Assembly (NCBI GenBank): GCA_011800155.1
Contig: CM022370.1
Span: forward strand, 2,914,001-2,978,000
Direction of reading: 5' to 3'
Source of the DNA: Flammulina velutipes
Taxonomy: Eukaryota > Basidiomycota > Agaricomycetes > Agaricales > Physalacriaceae
Length of the DNA: 64,000 nt
The position numbers and the translations under genes are program-made. The notes below the pieces were generated by a model, which saw only the letters and a list, made by a program, of their open reading frames with translations, was not told the origin of the DNA and did no database searches. Position 1 is the first letter of the stretch. Every line of letters begins with the position of its first letter. Below, piece after piece: positions 42,436 to 52,045 of this stretch.

Positions 42436-43737
42436 ATGGCGCCTTTCGACTTGGACGCGTGTATCGAACAGCTTTTACGGAAACAACTGCTTCACGAGGC
42501 TCTTCTGCGAGAAATATGCGAGAAAACAAAGGAAGTTCTCATGCGGGAATCCAATGTCGTCCATGTCAGCGCGCCAGTCACTGTCGTCGGCGACATTCAC
42601 GGGTCAGCCAGCCAGCCAGCTCTCAATCATTCATTCTGACTCCCCTTGAAACCAGACAATTCTACGATCTCGTCGAGATATTCCGGATAGGTGGTTATGC
42701 ACCCAACACGAATTACCTGTTTCTCGGTGCGTCTACCTTTACTTTACTCAACTGGACGCGTCCTTCTAACTCGTCTTAGGTGATTACGTTGATCGCGGCC
42801 TCTTCAGCGTAGAGACCATCTCCCTCCTTACCTGCCTCAAACTGCGCTATCCGGACAGAGTACAGCTAATCAGAGGGAACCACGAGTCAAGAGCTGTTAC
42901 CCAAGTCAGTCGGCCCTCGTACACTCGCCCGTCTCTCAATATCACCTCTAGACGTACGGCTTCTACACCGAATGCGTCCGCAAATACGGCTCCTCCCACG
43001 TCTGGACGTACTTTACCGACATGTTTGACTATTTGACTCTTTCCGTCGTTATAGACGACCGTATATTCTGCGTGCACGGTGGTGCGTAGCCTGCATGACT
43101 CGTATGCATCCATCCCGAACGCCGTTACAGGATTATCCCCGTCCATACATTCAATAGACCAGATCAAAGTGCTCGACCGGTTTAGAGGTGAGCGTGCATC
43201 AAGCCGACGTATCCTCCTTGCTAACTCACCTCAGAGATACCCCACGACGGTCCTATGGCCGACCTAGTATGGTCCGATCCTGATCCCGAGAAGGAAGACT
43301 TTGCCATCTCCCCACGGTGCGTTTCCATCCACCTTGCTCGTTCCCGCTCCCCGTTCACATCATCTCCAGGGGAGCAGGCTACACATTCGGCTCGGGCGTA
43401 GTCCACAAGTTCCTCGAAATAAACAAAATGTCACACATCCTTCGCGCGCATCAACTCTGCATGGAGGGCTACGCGTCTCTCTTCGATAAACACCTTTCCA
43501 CCGTATGGTCAGCACCGAACTACTGCTACCGTTGTGGAAACTCTGCGAGTATACTGGAAGTTGGACCCAATGGGTCGATGTATTTTAATGTTTTCGAGGC
43601 AGCGCCAGAGAACGAGAGGGACGGGCCAGGCCAGCAGCCTGCACAGAATGCGGGAGGAAAGGTACGCTTCGCATTCTCGCCCTAACCCCTTCTTCGGTCC
43701 TAACGCGTCTTTCCAGTTACCGGAGTATTTCTTATAA
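42436..43737 (+). CDS. PPG1: PP2A-like serine/threonine phosphatase catalytic subunit (Ppg1 type)
   Basis: Eight exons: 42436-42602, 42656-42726, 42780-42904, 42952-43081, 43131-43187, 43235-43316, 43370-43661, 43717-43737; 314 residues. Seen: metal-binding motifs GDIHG, GDYVDRG and GNHE, then HGGLSP, and the C-terminal PEYFL, whose Leu is carboxymethylated in PP2A relatives. [23 protein letters not shown] and YCYRCGN fit the Ppg1 branch better than Sit4/PP6. Yeast Ppg1 acts in glycogen metabolism and, as part of the Far complex, in TORC2 signalling and control of mitophagy. All active-site residues are present. The last exon encodes only LPEYFL and the stop. Confidence 0.9.
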
Positions 43738-44730
43738 AGTAAGAAGAGAGTTGTGTCACTCCAAGATGTAACTTATCAGATCGGATGTCTGCTTGTATAA
43801 AACTTACAGTGCAGCAAATTAACTTGGATTGACGTTGTTCTGTCTTGGTGTTATAGCTGCCACGATGTTCATGGTACTTGTGTTGATCGCGATCCTGTCG
43901 CCCTTGTCTGTCCAGTCCATCATTTCATAGAGTGTCTGTATCGCTTTCGCTGGCGCCAGACATACCATTCTCATTATATTTCGTCCTTCCATCCGAACAG
44001 GATAGTATTGGTGGCTCGGTCCGGGCTGGATCTTCCACCCGAAATGCATATTATGCGTGAGTCCTACATATATGTTACGGAGCACCTTTCAACCCCCAAT
44101 AGAGAACAGTGACATGCTCAATTCTTCCGGATCGGCGTATACAAGATGACGGCAACTCCCAGCCATCATATGTCTATCTTGGGAACACCTCTCGCTCTGT
44201 TCTTCGGTGCCTTGTATCCAACGTCTTTGTCGCAGGCAAGTTTGTCAGTGAGGCTTTGCGGGTCCCAGCTATTTCGGAATTGAGCTGACCATTCGGGACC
44301 TGCACGAAATGCCAAGGTACAGGACAGGACACCTCGTTCCGAAGTAGTTCGCAATGAACCATATGGGGTGGAAATACCAACGAGACGCTGGGTAGTGTGC
44401 CAACTATTTGACCTTATACGTTTATTCTCACGAAGCCCAGGATGCATCTCGTTCACTTTACTGTTTTGTTATTTTCATTTAGGACGTCGTGTCCTGTCTT
44501 GTCTTGGGGATTCCGTAAGCTTTAAATTCTGCCGTGCATGGATTTGCATAACCCGAAATATGTACCGCCGTCCTCCGTCTTTCGGTACCATGACTATCAG
44601 GCAATGATTGGTAACTTTAATTCGACAGCGAGATAGATCCCCAAAAGGGCACCACTCACTGTCCGGCCTATTAAATATCGACGTCGAGCCGGAGCCCATC
44701 TTCACTGCCTCCGCCTCCGCCACAATCGCG
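43738..44730. other. intergenic region with weak minus-strand ORFs
   Basis: About 1 kb. Two minus-strand ORFs have protein-like stretches, HFGWKIQPGPSHQYYPVRM near 43990-44055 and WSAQFRNSWDPQSLTDKL near 44240-44295. I could not splice them into one gene with a start and a stop. They may be parts of an unrecognised or decayed gene. Confidence 0.3.
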
Positions 44731-45578
44731 ATGTACAATCATAGTCATAGCCGCACACAGTCTACCTCTGATGCCAGGTATGCCACCTACCCGGAGGCTG
44801 GCCAGAGTCAATCGTACTACACCTACAGTAGCCAAGGCCAACAAGGCGGGAGTGTTCCTCTAGAGCAATACCCATCGTCACCAATGCCTCCGAGCCTCAG
44901 TGCGTCCAATCCATTTAGCCCTCACACTTACTCTGACGAGGGAGGGCAGATACACAAGGCCAATACATGCAGATGCCGCCATCCCGCTACCCAAGCCACG
45001 GCCACAGCCATCACCGTGATCCATCCTACCCGCCACTCTCTCCCGTCATGGGGTACGCTGGCTCTGCCCCCGAATACGCCCAATCCAACGCCTACGCCTC
45101 GCAGTCCATGCCACCAACCAACTTCATACCAACTCCGTCCGACTTGGCTCAACAGGCCCAAGCCCAATCACAATCACAGTACGCTTCCTACCCAATATCT
45201 CCGAGCCCGCACGCTTCGCGTCATCCCCGTCACACCCGCGCGCCCTCCTCCTCCTCCTCCCCAGGCATCACCCGTCCCCGCTCGGGCTCACACCGCCAAG
45301 CCAGCTCCGAACCCGCCACGGAGCGCTACGCGTGCAACTACTGCTCCAAGTCGTTCTCCCGCTCGCACGACCGCAAGCGCCACCACGTCGGGCAGCACCT
45401 CGACGCGCAGGCCAGGCCGGTGTGTCCGAATTGTCGCAAGGATTTCAGTCGGTAAGCGCGCTTTGATTGATGTTGATGATGGAGGTGGAGACTCATCACA
45501 TACAGACCAGACTCGTTGAAACGACACCGGGATAACGGATGCGACGACACGAGCACTAGCCCCGCGCCCAACGCGTAA
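44731..45578 (+). CDS. C2H2 zinc-finger transcription factor (two fingers)
   Basis: Three exons: 44731-44899, 44950-45451, 45506-45578; 247 residues. Seen: a long N-terminal region rich in Ser, Tyr, Gln, Pro and His (likely disordered transactivation region), then finger 1 YACNYCSKSFSRSHDRKRHH and finger 2 (VCPNCRKDFSRPDSLKRH, closed by RDNGC). The first intron, with a GTGCGT donor, is needed to join the frames. It is not the longer unspliced ORF that runs through it. An adjacent pair of fingers with SR-H/D contacts fits a DNA-binding regulator. The target is unknown. Confidence 0.85.
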
Positions 45579-46402
45579 ATTCTCTACCTCTTGTTCTTGG
45601 TTCTTGGCTGAACACTTTCGAACTTACTCGCTTTTTTAATCATACATAGGCTTACATATGTGTCTCTTTAAACAGTACCCACCTATTCATCTGTACATAT
45701 TCTTTCTTAACCACAAAATCGTAGGAGCACGTAGTACGAATGATTTACACTACTTAGTTCCGCCCCGATGCTTCGGTGTGCGAGGTCAAGGATGCGAAAT
45801 TAACTGACCTGCCAGATGGCGGTCCCGAACCGCCGTCCAGCGCCTATACGATATCGATATGATCCCGAGGTTTGCTCAGGCTGATGATCTACGTCGACCG
45901 CGACGTGGTGTATGCAAGCTAGAAGGACGAAAATCTGGAGATGGCCGAATGCAAGATTATGCTAAGCTAAATTAGAAGTTAGTGCCCATACAAACAAATG
46001 TAGGAGAATAGTTTGATCTCATGTGGTTTGCGATAAATTTAAAAAGCGAACTTGACCATATATGGCAGGCAGGTGGCGCAACCATCTCGATCGTTTCGTT
46101 TTTTGAAGAAGATGTTCCTGGAATACTTTTGAGTGGGGTGGATTGAAGCAGTTGAACGTTGAAATATTATGGTACCAACAGGATAGATAAGGGACACTCC
46201 AGTTCGAGTCATGCATGCCTGTCTGCACCAGATTTCAAGCCAGGGAAATACAGACCGATTGAAGGAGAATCTTATTATTATCAGATGCTTCGGCGCATGT
46301 AGCACGTGTCGGAAAGCGGTACGACATTGGACAATCATCCAGGACTCAGGAGGTTTATTCTTTCGCGATCGGCCGTCATTTATAGCTTGTTCAGACACAA
46401 CC
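45579..46402. other. intergenic region with a diverged repeat
   Basis: No supported gene. Near 46030-46110 lies a segment related to one at about 49935-50015, reported separately as a repeat pair. Confidence 0.4.
46035..46110 (+). repeat. diverged direct repeat, copy 1
   Basis: Contains GCGAACTTGACCATATATGG, followed by GTGGCGCAACC and TCGTTTCGTTTTTTG. The same order of blocks with substitutions and small indels occurs in copy 2 at about 49940-50010 (GCGTACTTGACTATATATGG, GTGGCGCAATCC, GATTCGTTTTTCGG). The two copies flank the gene pair at 46403-49913. Confidence 0.55.
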
Positions 46403-47021
46403 ATGTCGACTCCCTCATCTTTTCCTTGCATACTCTCCGGCGACGATGATTGGCATAAAGTCTCCCAGGAGATCTCGTTCCTTACCACTGTTCTCAAAAA
46501 TTGTCGTGCAGGAAAGGTCCAGTCGGCTCCCAGTAACTCAGAGCTCCAATTCTTCCAGCATATCTCGACGCTCGTCACGACAGGAAGGCATGGGCCTATT
46601 GTCAACGCAGTTAGTGGTCATGTGGGCGCTGACAAGATCGTCTCCATTGTCTTCACTCGCAATGCTGGGGTCACATACGTCCAACTTGATGATGGGACGT
46701 GTGCAAAGACTCGGATTACGCCGTCTATTCCTCGTGGCAAAGCTCTTCACTGGACGGGCCGAAGTACGTGAATTTCATGATCTCGCAACGTGAACTTCAC
46801 GATTCATGCACCTAATCAGTGAATATTCAATTCATATACCAGACAATGAAAACTCGATTTCATTGATAATCTTGTCAAGCAAACACCCAATACAGTTCAA
46901 GGAAAATGCAGTGAATATCATTGATTTTCTGATGAAAGGGAACAGTGGTATGTGACGTCGATATACTATCCATCCTTGACGTTTAGAGCCAGAAGTCCAT
47001 ACCCATTCCTGCAAAACATAG
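46403..47021 (+). CDS. unknown small protein
   Basis: Likely exons 46403-46767 and 46820-46947 plus a short last exon from 46993; about 173 residues. The body is globular in style (DDDWHKVSQEISFLTTVLKN, VSGHVGADKIVSIVFTRNAG, SISLIILSSKHPIQF). The exon 1-2 junction is firm because it joins two strong frames. The 3' end is not: three reading frames remain open after the second intron and give different tails. I recognise no domain. It could be the 5' part of the neighbouring deaminase-like gene, but I found no splice that links them. Confidence 0.5.
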
Positions 47022-48285
47022 TGTACGCCGCCTGGGTGCCGCGCTGTTGTCCGGCATCGTGAAGCGTCGAAGAGAGGTGGAGCCGATGACATCATAACTC
47101 AAACCACAAATTTACCAAGTCCCACGCGTTGCTCCTTCCTTATGAACCATCATGTCGCTTCCACGACATCATCCTTTTCATCGCCCGGACTCCATCCCTC
47201 AACGAGACGACGAACAATAACTGCAATTCTACATACAGACCTCTCGCGATGTCGGACGTAGAGACGAAGTTAGCACTGGACAACGACAGGACGGACGTAG
47301 AGAACGGCACGAGGATGGGTACCGGAAAAAGAGGTGCACTATCATCTCCATCTACGAACAATACTAACTGAATGGAGAATCTTAGATTCGACGTGGGCAA
47401 ATGGCGACACCGGCAACGCTAGGAAACTCGTTCCCCAGCTTCTCGTAACGGTGTTGACTGCCTACGATGTATGTATTGAATATTCTTCACTCAAACTTTA
47501 CAGCCGAGATCGCGCAATTGCGTACTGAATGCGGGCCCTCACCACGGTGGCACGATGTCATACCTGTCCATAAGCACAGCACGGCATGGCAACATATACG
47601 GGTGCGTCGTTCAACTCCTCAATCTGACCTCTTCGTTTACCATTTAACTAGCCATCCCCACAACCTGACACCCATGGCATGATATGTGCGGGCACACAGA
47701 GAGACAGAAGGGAGAATGTGCACTGGAGCAACCATCCCGCCGCGTCATCACGTCGCCGTTCACTTTCACGCCGTCCGCGCGGGCGACTCGTTGTCATTTA
47801 GCAGTAGTTCTGGATAGGGTATTTCATTCAATGATATAGTGAAGTTTGACCTGCTTTGACGAGTGAAAATCACTGTACTTGGAGCATGAAAAACACTGAT
47901 CTTCGGGTGATGCTGCTGGCTCCCGGTTCTTGTTCATGCGCATTTCGGTGAAAAAAGATGGTGAATTGTGCAAAAAAGTATATGAACAGACATCTTGGTT
48001 CTTGTTTGAACTTCATTCTCTTTCCAGTGAATCTCACAATACTTCTATTGAATTTCACAGCATCTGCAGATGAAATAATTTATGAAATTCATGGTCGTCG
48101 GCCCGCCCAGTGCTTTTGGAGACATGGAAGTTGAAGTACACTTCTAATGCCACTATCATACACCGGCCTAACTGCCAAGTTCCAGAATACCCACCTCTTT
48201 TGCCGAACATCTACAGAACGTTGTCGACGCTCTGAGCTTTATCTCTTCCACAGGCGGCAAAGACAACTCGAACCTTCCTGCCAAA
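47022..48285. other. poorly resolved region; possible small gene and 5' exon
   Basis: A possible small gene runs 47250-47682 on the plus strand, with start MSDVETKLALDNDRTDVENG and introns near 47333-47385 and 47470-47502, but nothing supports it beyond phase. At 48186-48285 coding sequence (IPTSFAEHLQNVVDALSF) continues upstream of the ATG chosen for the next gene, after a good acceptor CTAACTGCCAAGTTCCAG. That gene therefore has at least one more 5' exon that I could not find. Confidence 0.35.
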
Positions 48286-49913
48286 ATGACCCTCTTCACC
48301 CTTCGTTGTGCTCTTCCAGAGCTCTCCACTCGTGTGCGCAACGCCATTCGTCTCTGGAGCGAGGGACCCTTCCATATCGTGGCTCGCTACTACCGGGAAA
48401 GGACAAATCCAATCGACGTAACGAGCGCATCCTTCGCGTTGAAATGCCCGAAAGAAATAGCCGATCTACAGCGCCTTGGACTCAACCGCGATGAGACAAA
48501 TTCGGGGAAGTACCATGTCGATTCCGAGAACGTAGGAAAATGGGTGAATCTCATTGATACGACGTACAGTGAAATCGAGCGCCTCGTATTGAAAGGCGGG
48601 AAAGACATACATGAGGATGTACTGTCCTTTGAAGAAGGGGCTTCCCTGCTGAGGACGATTGGCTTGTTCAGCATGCTCATCGGAACAAAACTACTCATAG
48701 CGGCTATCCTCGCCCCCCAGGAATTGGACAAACTCTTGCAATCTACTTTCAGAAGAGCGGTAAACACTAAGAATGGTATGTTTATCTCGTATCTTCACAT
48801 CTTTCTGCCTGTATTCGTAGCTTATTGTCTGTAGGACCCGGAACGGCAAACGTATCCACAGACGAGTCTTCATCTACGCCATTGAATAGCGCTGGTACGT
48901 CTTCCCAGTTTGGCCGTCATCCGGTCACCAATTAGCCAGAAGAAGAAGAAGCGATATCACAAGACACTCTATTCGAAGATGACGGTATGAATGTTTACAA
49001 ACAATTGCGTAGGCCCAAATGATGCCCTTCTGTAGCATTCGATGGAGGCGATCCCTATGAAATTGAAGGAGGCACCGCTCATATGTTGAGATATTTCCGA
49101 AAGATTACAGCTTGGTACGATGCTGGGGCTGCAGTGGCGCGGAACGCGATAAAATACCCCGCTCTTCCTTTCGACGTTTACCATGTCGACACTCAAGCTT
49201 TCCCCTCTGGGCCCACTGGTAATCTAGAGGAGGAAGAGTTGATTTCGTTCAGAGAAAGGTGTTCCGCCTATTTCAAAGCGAAGGAAACTACGGATTACAG
49301 GTATGGGAGTGCTTTGATCTTCTTGAACGACAAGCTAGATGGTGAGAAGTTACGTTTCGTCTCTCGGGAGGCAGCTCTTGCTGCGGTACATTTAGAGGCA
49401 ACGGTAATGGGACTTGCATGTAGCTCGGTCTCGGGTGGCGACGAATCTTTCGGCAGTGAGGAAATAAAGCTACTATTCTCTGTATGTTCCCTCTAACCTG
49501 CTCTCATTATCTGCTAATCTATGTATACAGGAGTCAAGAAACATACCCATAGCACTCAACAAGAAATGTTGCCGATCTTGTGCAATGCTCGCGGAGATTC
49601 TAAAAGACGACCACGACATCGACTTCGTACTTCCGGGCACGCATACGACTTTCTTCCCTTGGAGTCCGCCACGGGGAGTCCCACTTGATGCTCTTAAGAA
49701 GATGAGAGACAATCTCTGTGTCGTGTTTGAGGAACTGGCTTGTACCTACGTCTGGATCCCTAACCCTTCGTCAGAAACTCTTGACATTGAGCCGCTTGGT
49801 ATGTCAATCCACGTATACGGGGCCGACTCTTGATTGCGCTGCTTTTTATAGACCTTTCACTTGTTAGCTATATTGACACAAAACCGGACGCAGATGCAGC
49901 GAGCGACCCTTGA
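48286..49913 (+). CDS. OTT_1508-like deaminase-fold protein
   Basis: Exons 48286-48775, 48835-48894, 48940-48984, 49036-49481, 49531-49798, 49852-49913; at least 456 residues. Seen: an N-terminal helical region, an acidic linker (STDESSSTPLNSA, EEEEAISQD), then AAVHLEATVMG (His-x-Glu) and LNKKCCRSCAML (CxxC), followed by LPGTHTTFFPWSPP. This His-x-Glu plus CxxC layout is that of the zinc-dependent nucleotide/nucleic-acid deaminase superfamily. The surrounding pattern fits the OTT_1508-like group, which is expanded in fungi. The substrate is unknown. No signal peptide. The true start lies upstream because in-frame coding sequence precedes the ATG. Confidence 0.6.
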
Positions 49914-50263
49914 AAGGCTCCGGATGGAGATAATTTGTTACAGCGTACTTGACTATATATGGCATTGCTAACTGTGGCGCAATCCAATCACTTGATTCGT
50001 TTTTCGGTCACTCAAGTACGAAGATACACTTGGCACGACTATGCACATAGAAGCTGACAATCCAGTGAGCCGTACATAGTGAGCGTCGGTAGACAATCAT
50101 CGTTAAGTATCATCAAATGCTCGGGGCCGAGCAATTCGGTGCAAGTATTACATATTGGATTCTCTGGCGATGATAGAAGAGCTATGTAGAACGTTACAAG
50201 GATCATGCTGGAGAAGAGACGAGTGAGCCAGCCGTCATTCTTGAAAACCTGTACTCACATTGT
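49914..50263. other. convergent intergenic region
   Basis: No gene. Holds copy 2 of the diverged direct repeat. Confidence 0.4.
49940..50010 (+). repeat. diverged direct repeat, copy 2
   Basis: Contains GCGTACTTGACTATATATGG and GTGGCGCAATCC, matching copy 1 at about 46035-46110. It may be an old terminal or promoter duplication around the deaminase-like locus. Confidence 0.55.
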
Positions 50264-50821
50264 TCAAGCGTTCATCGACTGTTTCTCTCCTTTCTCTGAA
50301 CATCCGCTCTCCACATCTGAGACTGTGCACCTCGTCGCCTTGCAAGCAGAGACAAAACGCACGACGAACATGATCACGGCAAATATACAAACCTGCTGCA
50401 AGAAGATGATCAACCCGGACGTGCCCAAGACCTTGATCCTATCAATTGCGCCCTCGACGAGACGTGAGCCATCCGCGCGGTTGAGCAGCGCGTCGTTGAG
50501 GATGAGCGACGCGCAGTAGATGGGCGCGTCGATGCACGATGGGGTTTCGAGTTCCTCCGGATCGTCCTCGTGCGTACATTCTGGACATGGCATGAAGAAG
50601 GGCGCGACGAAGAAGGGCAATGCCCAGTATAAGAGCGCGACGTATCCCATAGCGGCTGCATATTCTGCGAGGACGGTGATTTGTGCGGAGACTGACTGCT
50701 CGAAACGAGGAGGAACGAGGGAGAAGTGGATGCCGAATTCGAGGAGGTAAAGGTAGGCGCCGATGCCAAAGAATGCAGCGTTGCAGACGTGAACGACGCG
50801 GGCAGCAGCGTTGGAGGTCAT
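50264..50821 (-). CDS. four-helix membrane protein of unknown function
   Basis: A single uninterrupted ORF of 185 residues, unusual here where nearly all genes are spliced. Hydrophobic segments lie at about 8-32 (VCNAAFFGIGAYLYLLEFGIHF), 42-60, 62-75 (YWALPFFVAPFF) and 130-150 (GLIIFLQQVCIFAVIMFVVRF), with an acidic loop (CPECTHEDDPEELETPSC) between helices 3 and 4. I do not recognise the family. The start was taken at MTSNAAARVV. The ORF extends further upstream but into repeat sequence. Confidence 0.6.
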   Translation of the reverse strand: MTSNAAARVVHVCNAAFFGIGAYLYLLEFGIHFSLVPPRFEQSVSAQITVLAEYAAAMGYVALLYWALPFFVAPFFMPCPECTHEDDPEELETPSCIDAPIYCASLILNDALLNRADGSRLVEGAIDRIKVLGTSGLIIFLQQVCIFAVIMFVVRFVSACKATRCTVSDVESGCSEKGEKQSMNA

Positions 50822-50890
50822 GACTGGAATAAGGAAAGGATGAATTGATTCATAGCTTCGTGCTGAGCGCTCAAGACAAGGACCCAGGTC

Positions 50891-51004
50891 CGATACAAAG
50901 GTAGTGTATTTTCGACAATATTTGACCTCGATTTGACCTCGATGTCCGATATTTAGTAGGACATTTTCGGCCATTTTAAAGGGTCCGAGGCTAAACTCGT
51001 ACAC
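50891..51004 (+). repeat. short diverged direct repeats
   Basis: GTCCGATACAAAGGTAGTGT (50892) and GTCCGATATTTAGTAGGACA (50944) resemble each other. The second, together with its downstream block CCGAGGCTAAACTCGTA, resembles GTCCGATATAAAAGTAGTAC followed by CCGAGGTCAAACTCGTA at about 51887-51950. The outer pair brackets the foldback element. Confidence 0.6.
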
Positions 51005-51026
51005 AAAAGAGCCGCCGGTAACGTGG

Positions 51027-51709
51027 CCGTCATGGTTTTTGACAGGGAAGTGGTTATTTAATGAGTGTGGCCTCAATGAGTATCGCAAAGCTTTGGAGTT
51101 TGTTGGTGAATGTAATATACTGTACCTGCTCTATAACAAGTGTGGATATCTAAGAAAACGGAAGAGAAATGGTCACTCAAAATGCGGCCAAAGCGATCAA
51201 GAATTGACAAGAATTGATGAATCACTCAATAAGCTCGATTGCTCGGGAACGACTCGTCGCAAAATTCACCGACTCTCGCTGACGACAGTTTGCATGCCTT
51301 GAAATGTATCACGAGCAAAGTCGAGGGGATAAAGCTATGCATACGCTGGAGAGAGGTCAAAGGCGCAAGTGTGACCGTGTGACCAAATTGCGTTCGGACC
51401 TTCTGGTTAGTTCCTGTTAGTTCGCTCATGCTGTAGGTGCTAATTTAACTAGTGCGTTACCTTCCGATACATCCAACCAACGAGATATGAGAGTCGGTGA
51501 ATTTTACGGGAGGTCGTTCCCGAGGGACTGAGCTGAATGGATAATTCATCCATTCTTGATCACCTTGATCGCATTTTGAGCGACCATTTCTCTACCGTTT
51601 CCTTTGAAATTCACAGTACATTACATTCACCAGCAAACTCCAAAGCTTTCCGATACTCATTGAGGCCACACTCATTAAATAACCACTTCCCTGTCAAAAA
51701 CCATGACGG
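51027..51709. repeat. foldback (long inverted repeat) element
   Basis: The left arm (about 51027-51280) and right arm (about 51488-51709) are reverse complements. The outer 95 bp are nearly identical (CCGTCATGGTTTTTGACAGG on the left, its complement on the right). The inner parts are more diverged and carry an indel. The spacer is about 200 bp and codes for nothing evident. No transposase ORF. It could be a MITE-like non-autonomous element or a hairpin RNA source. I found no clear target-site duplication. Confidence 0.8.
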
Positions 51710-52045
51710 GGCCATGTCCTCAATATAAATTGTACATCTTTCTGCTGCCGAAGTCATCATTCCGGGGTGGCGCACTAGCTTTTTGGGCCCTTTACGGCCA
51801 TTACACCATAACCCTCTCTATGGTGGTCGAGACCAAGGTCCAATGCAAGATACCACACAAACATTGACACAGATAAAAACAAGTGTCGTCCGATATAAAA
51901 GTAGTACATTTTTCGCCCAAAAACACCAGCCCCGAGGTCAAACTCGTATTTCATCGACTTTCATAGACAGAAGTCGCTCTAAAACACGCTTTCTGTATCC
52001 GACCTATTATTGTATATGCCGGGATCCTTCAAGAGAATTGAAGAG

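Larger units (their letters stand above)
50822..52045. other. intergenic region holding a foldback element and direct repeats
   Basis: No gene. It is dominated by the inverted repeat at 51027-51709 and by short diverged direct repeats on either side. The last 100 bp are the likely promoter of the CLC gene. Confidence 0.5.

Noticed and set aside
44608..45519. 303-codon unspliced ORF through the C2H2 gene
   Set aside because: A GTGCGT...CAG intron at 44900-44949 joins the N-terminal region to the frame with the zinc fingers. The long ORF misses the fingers.
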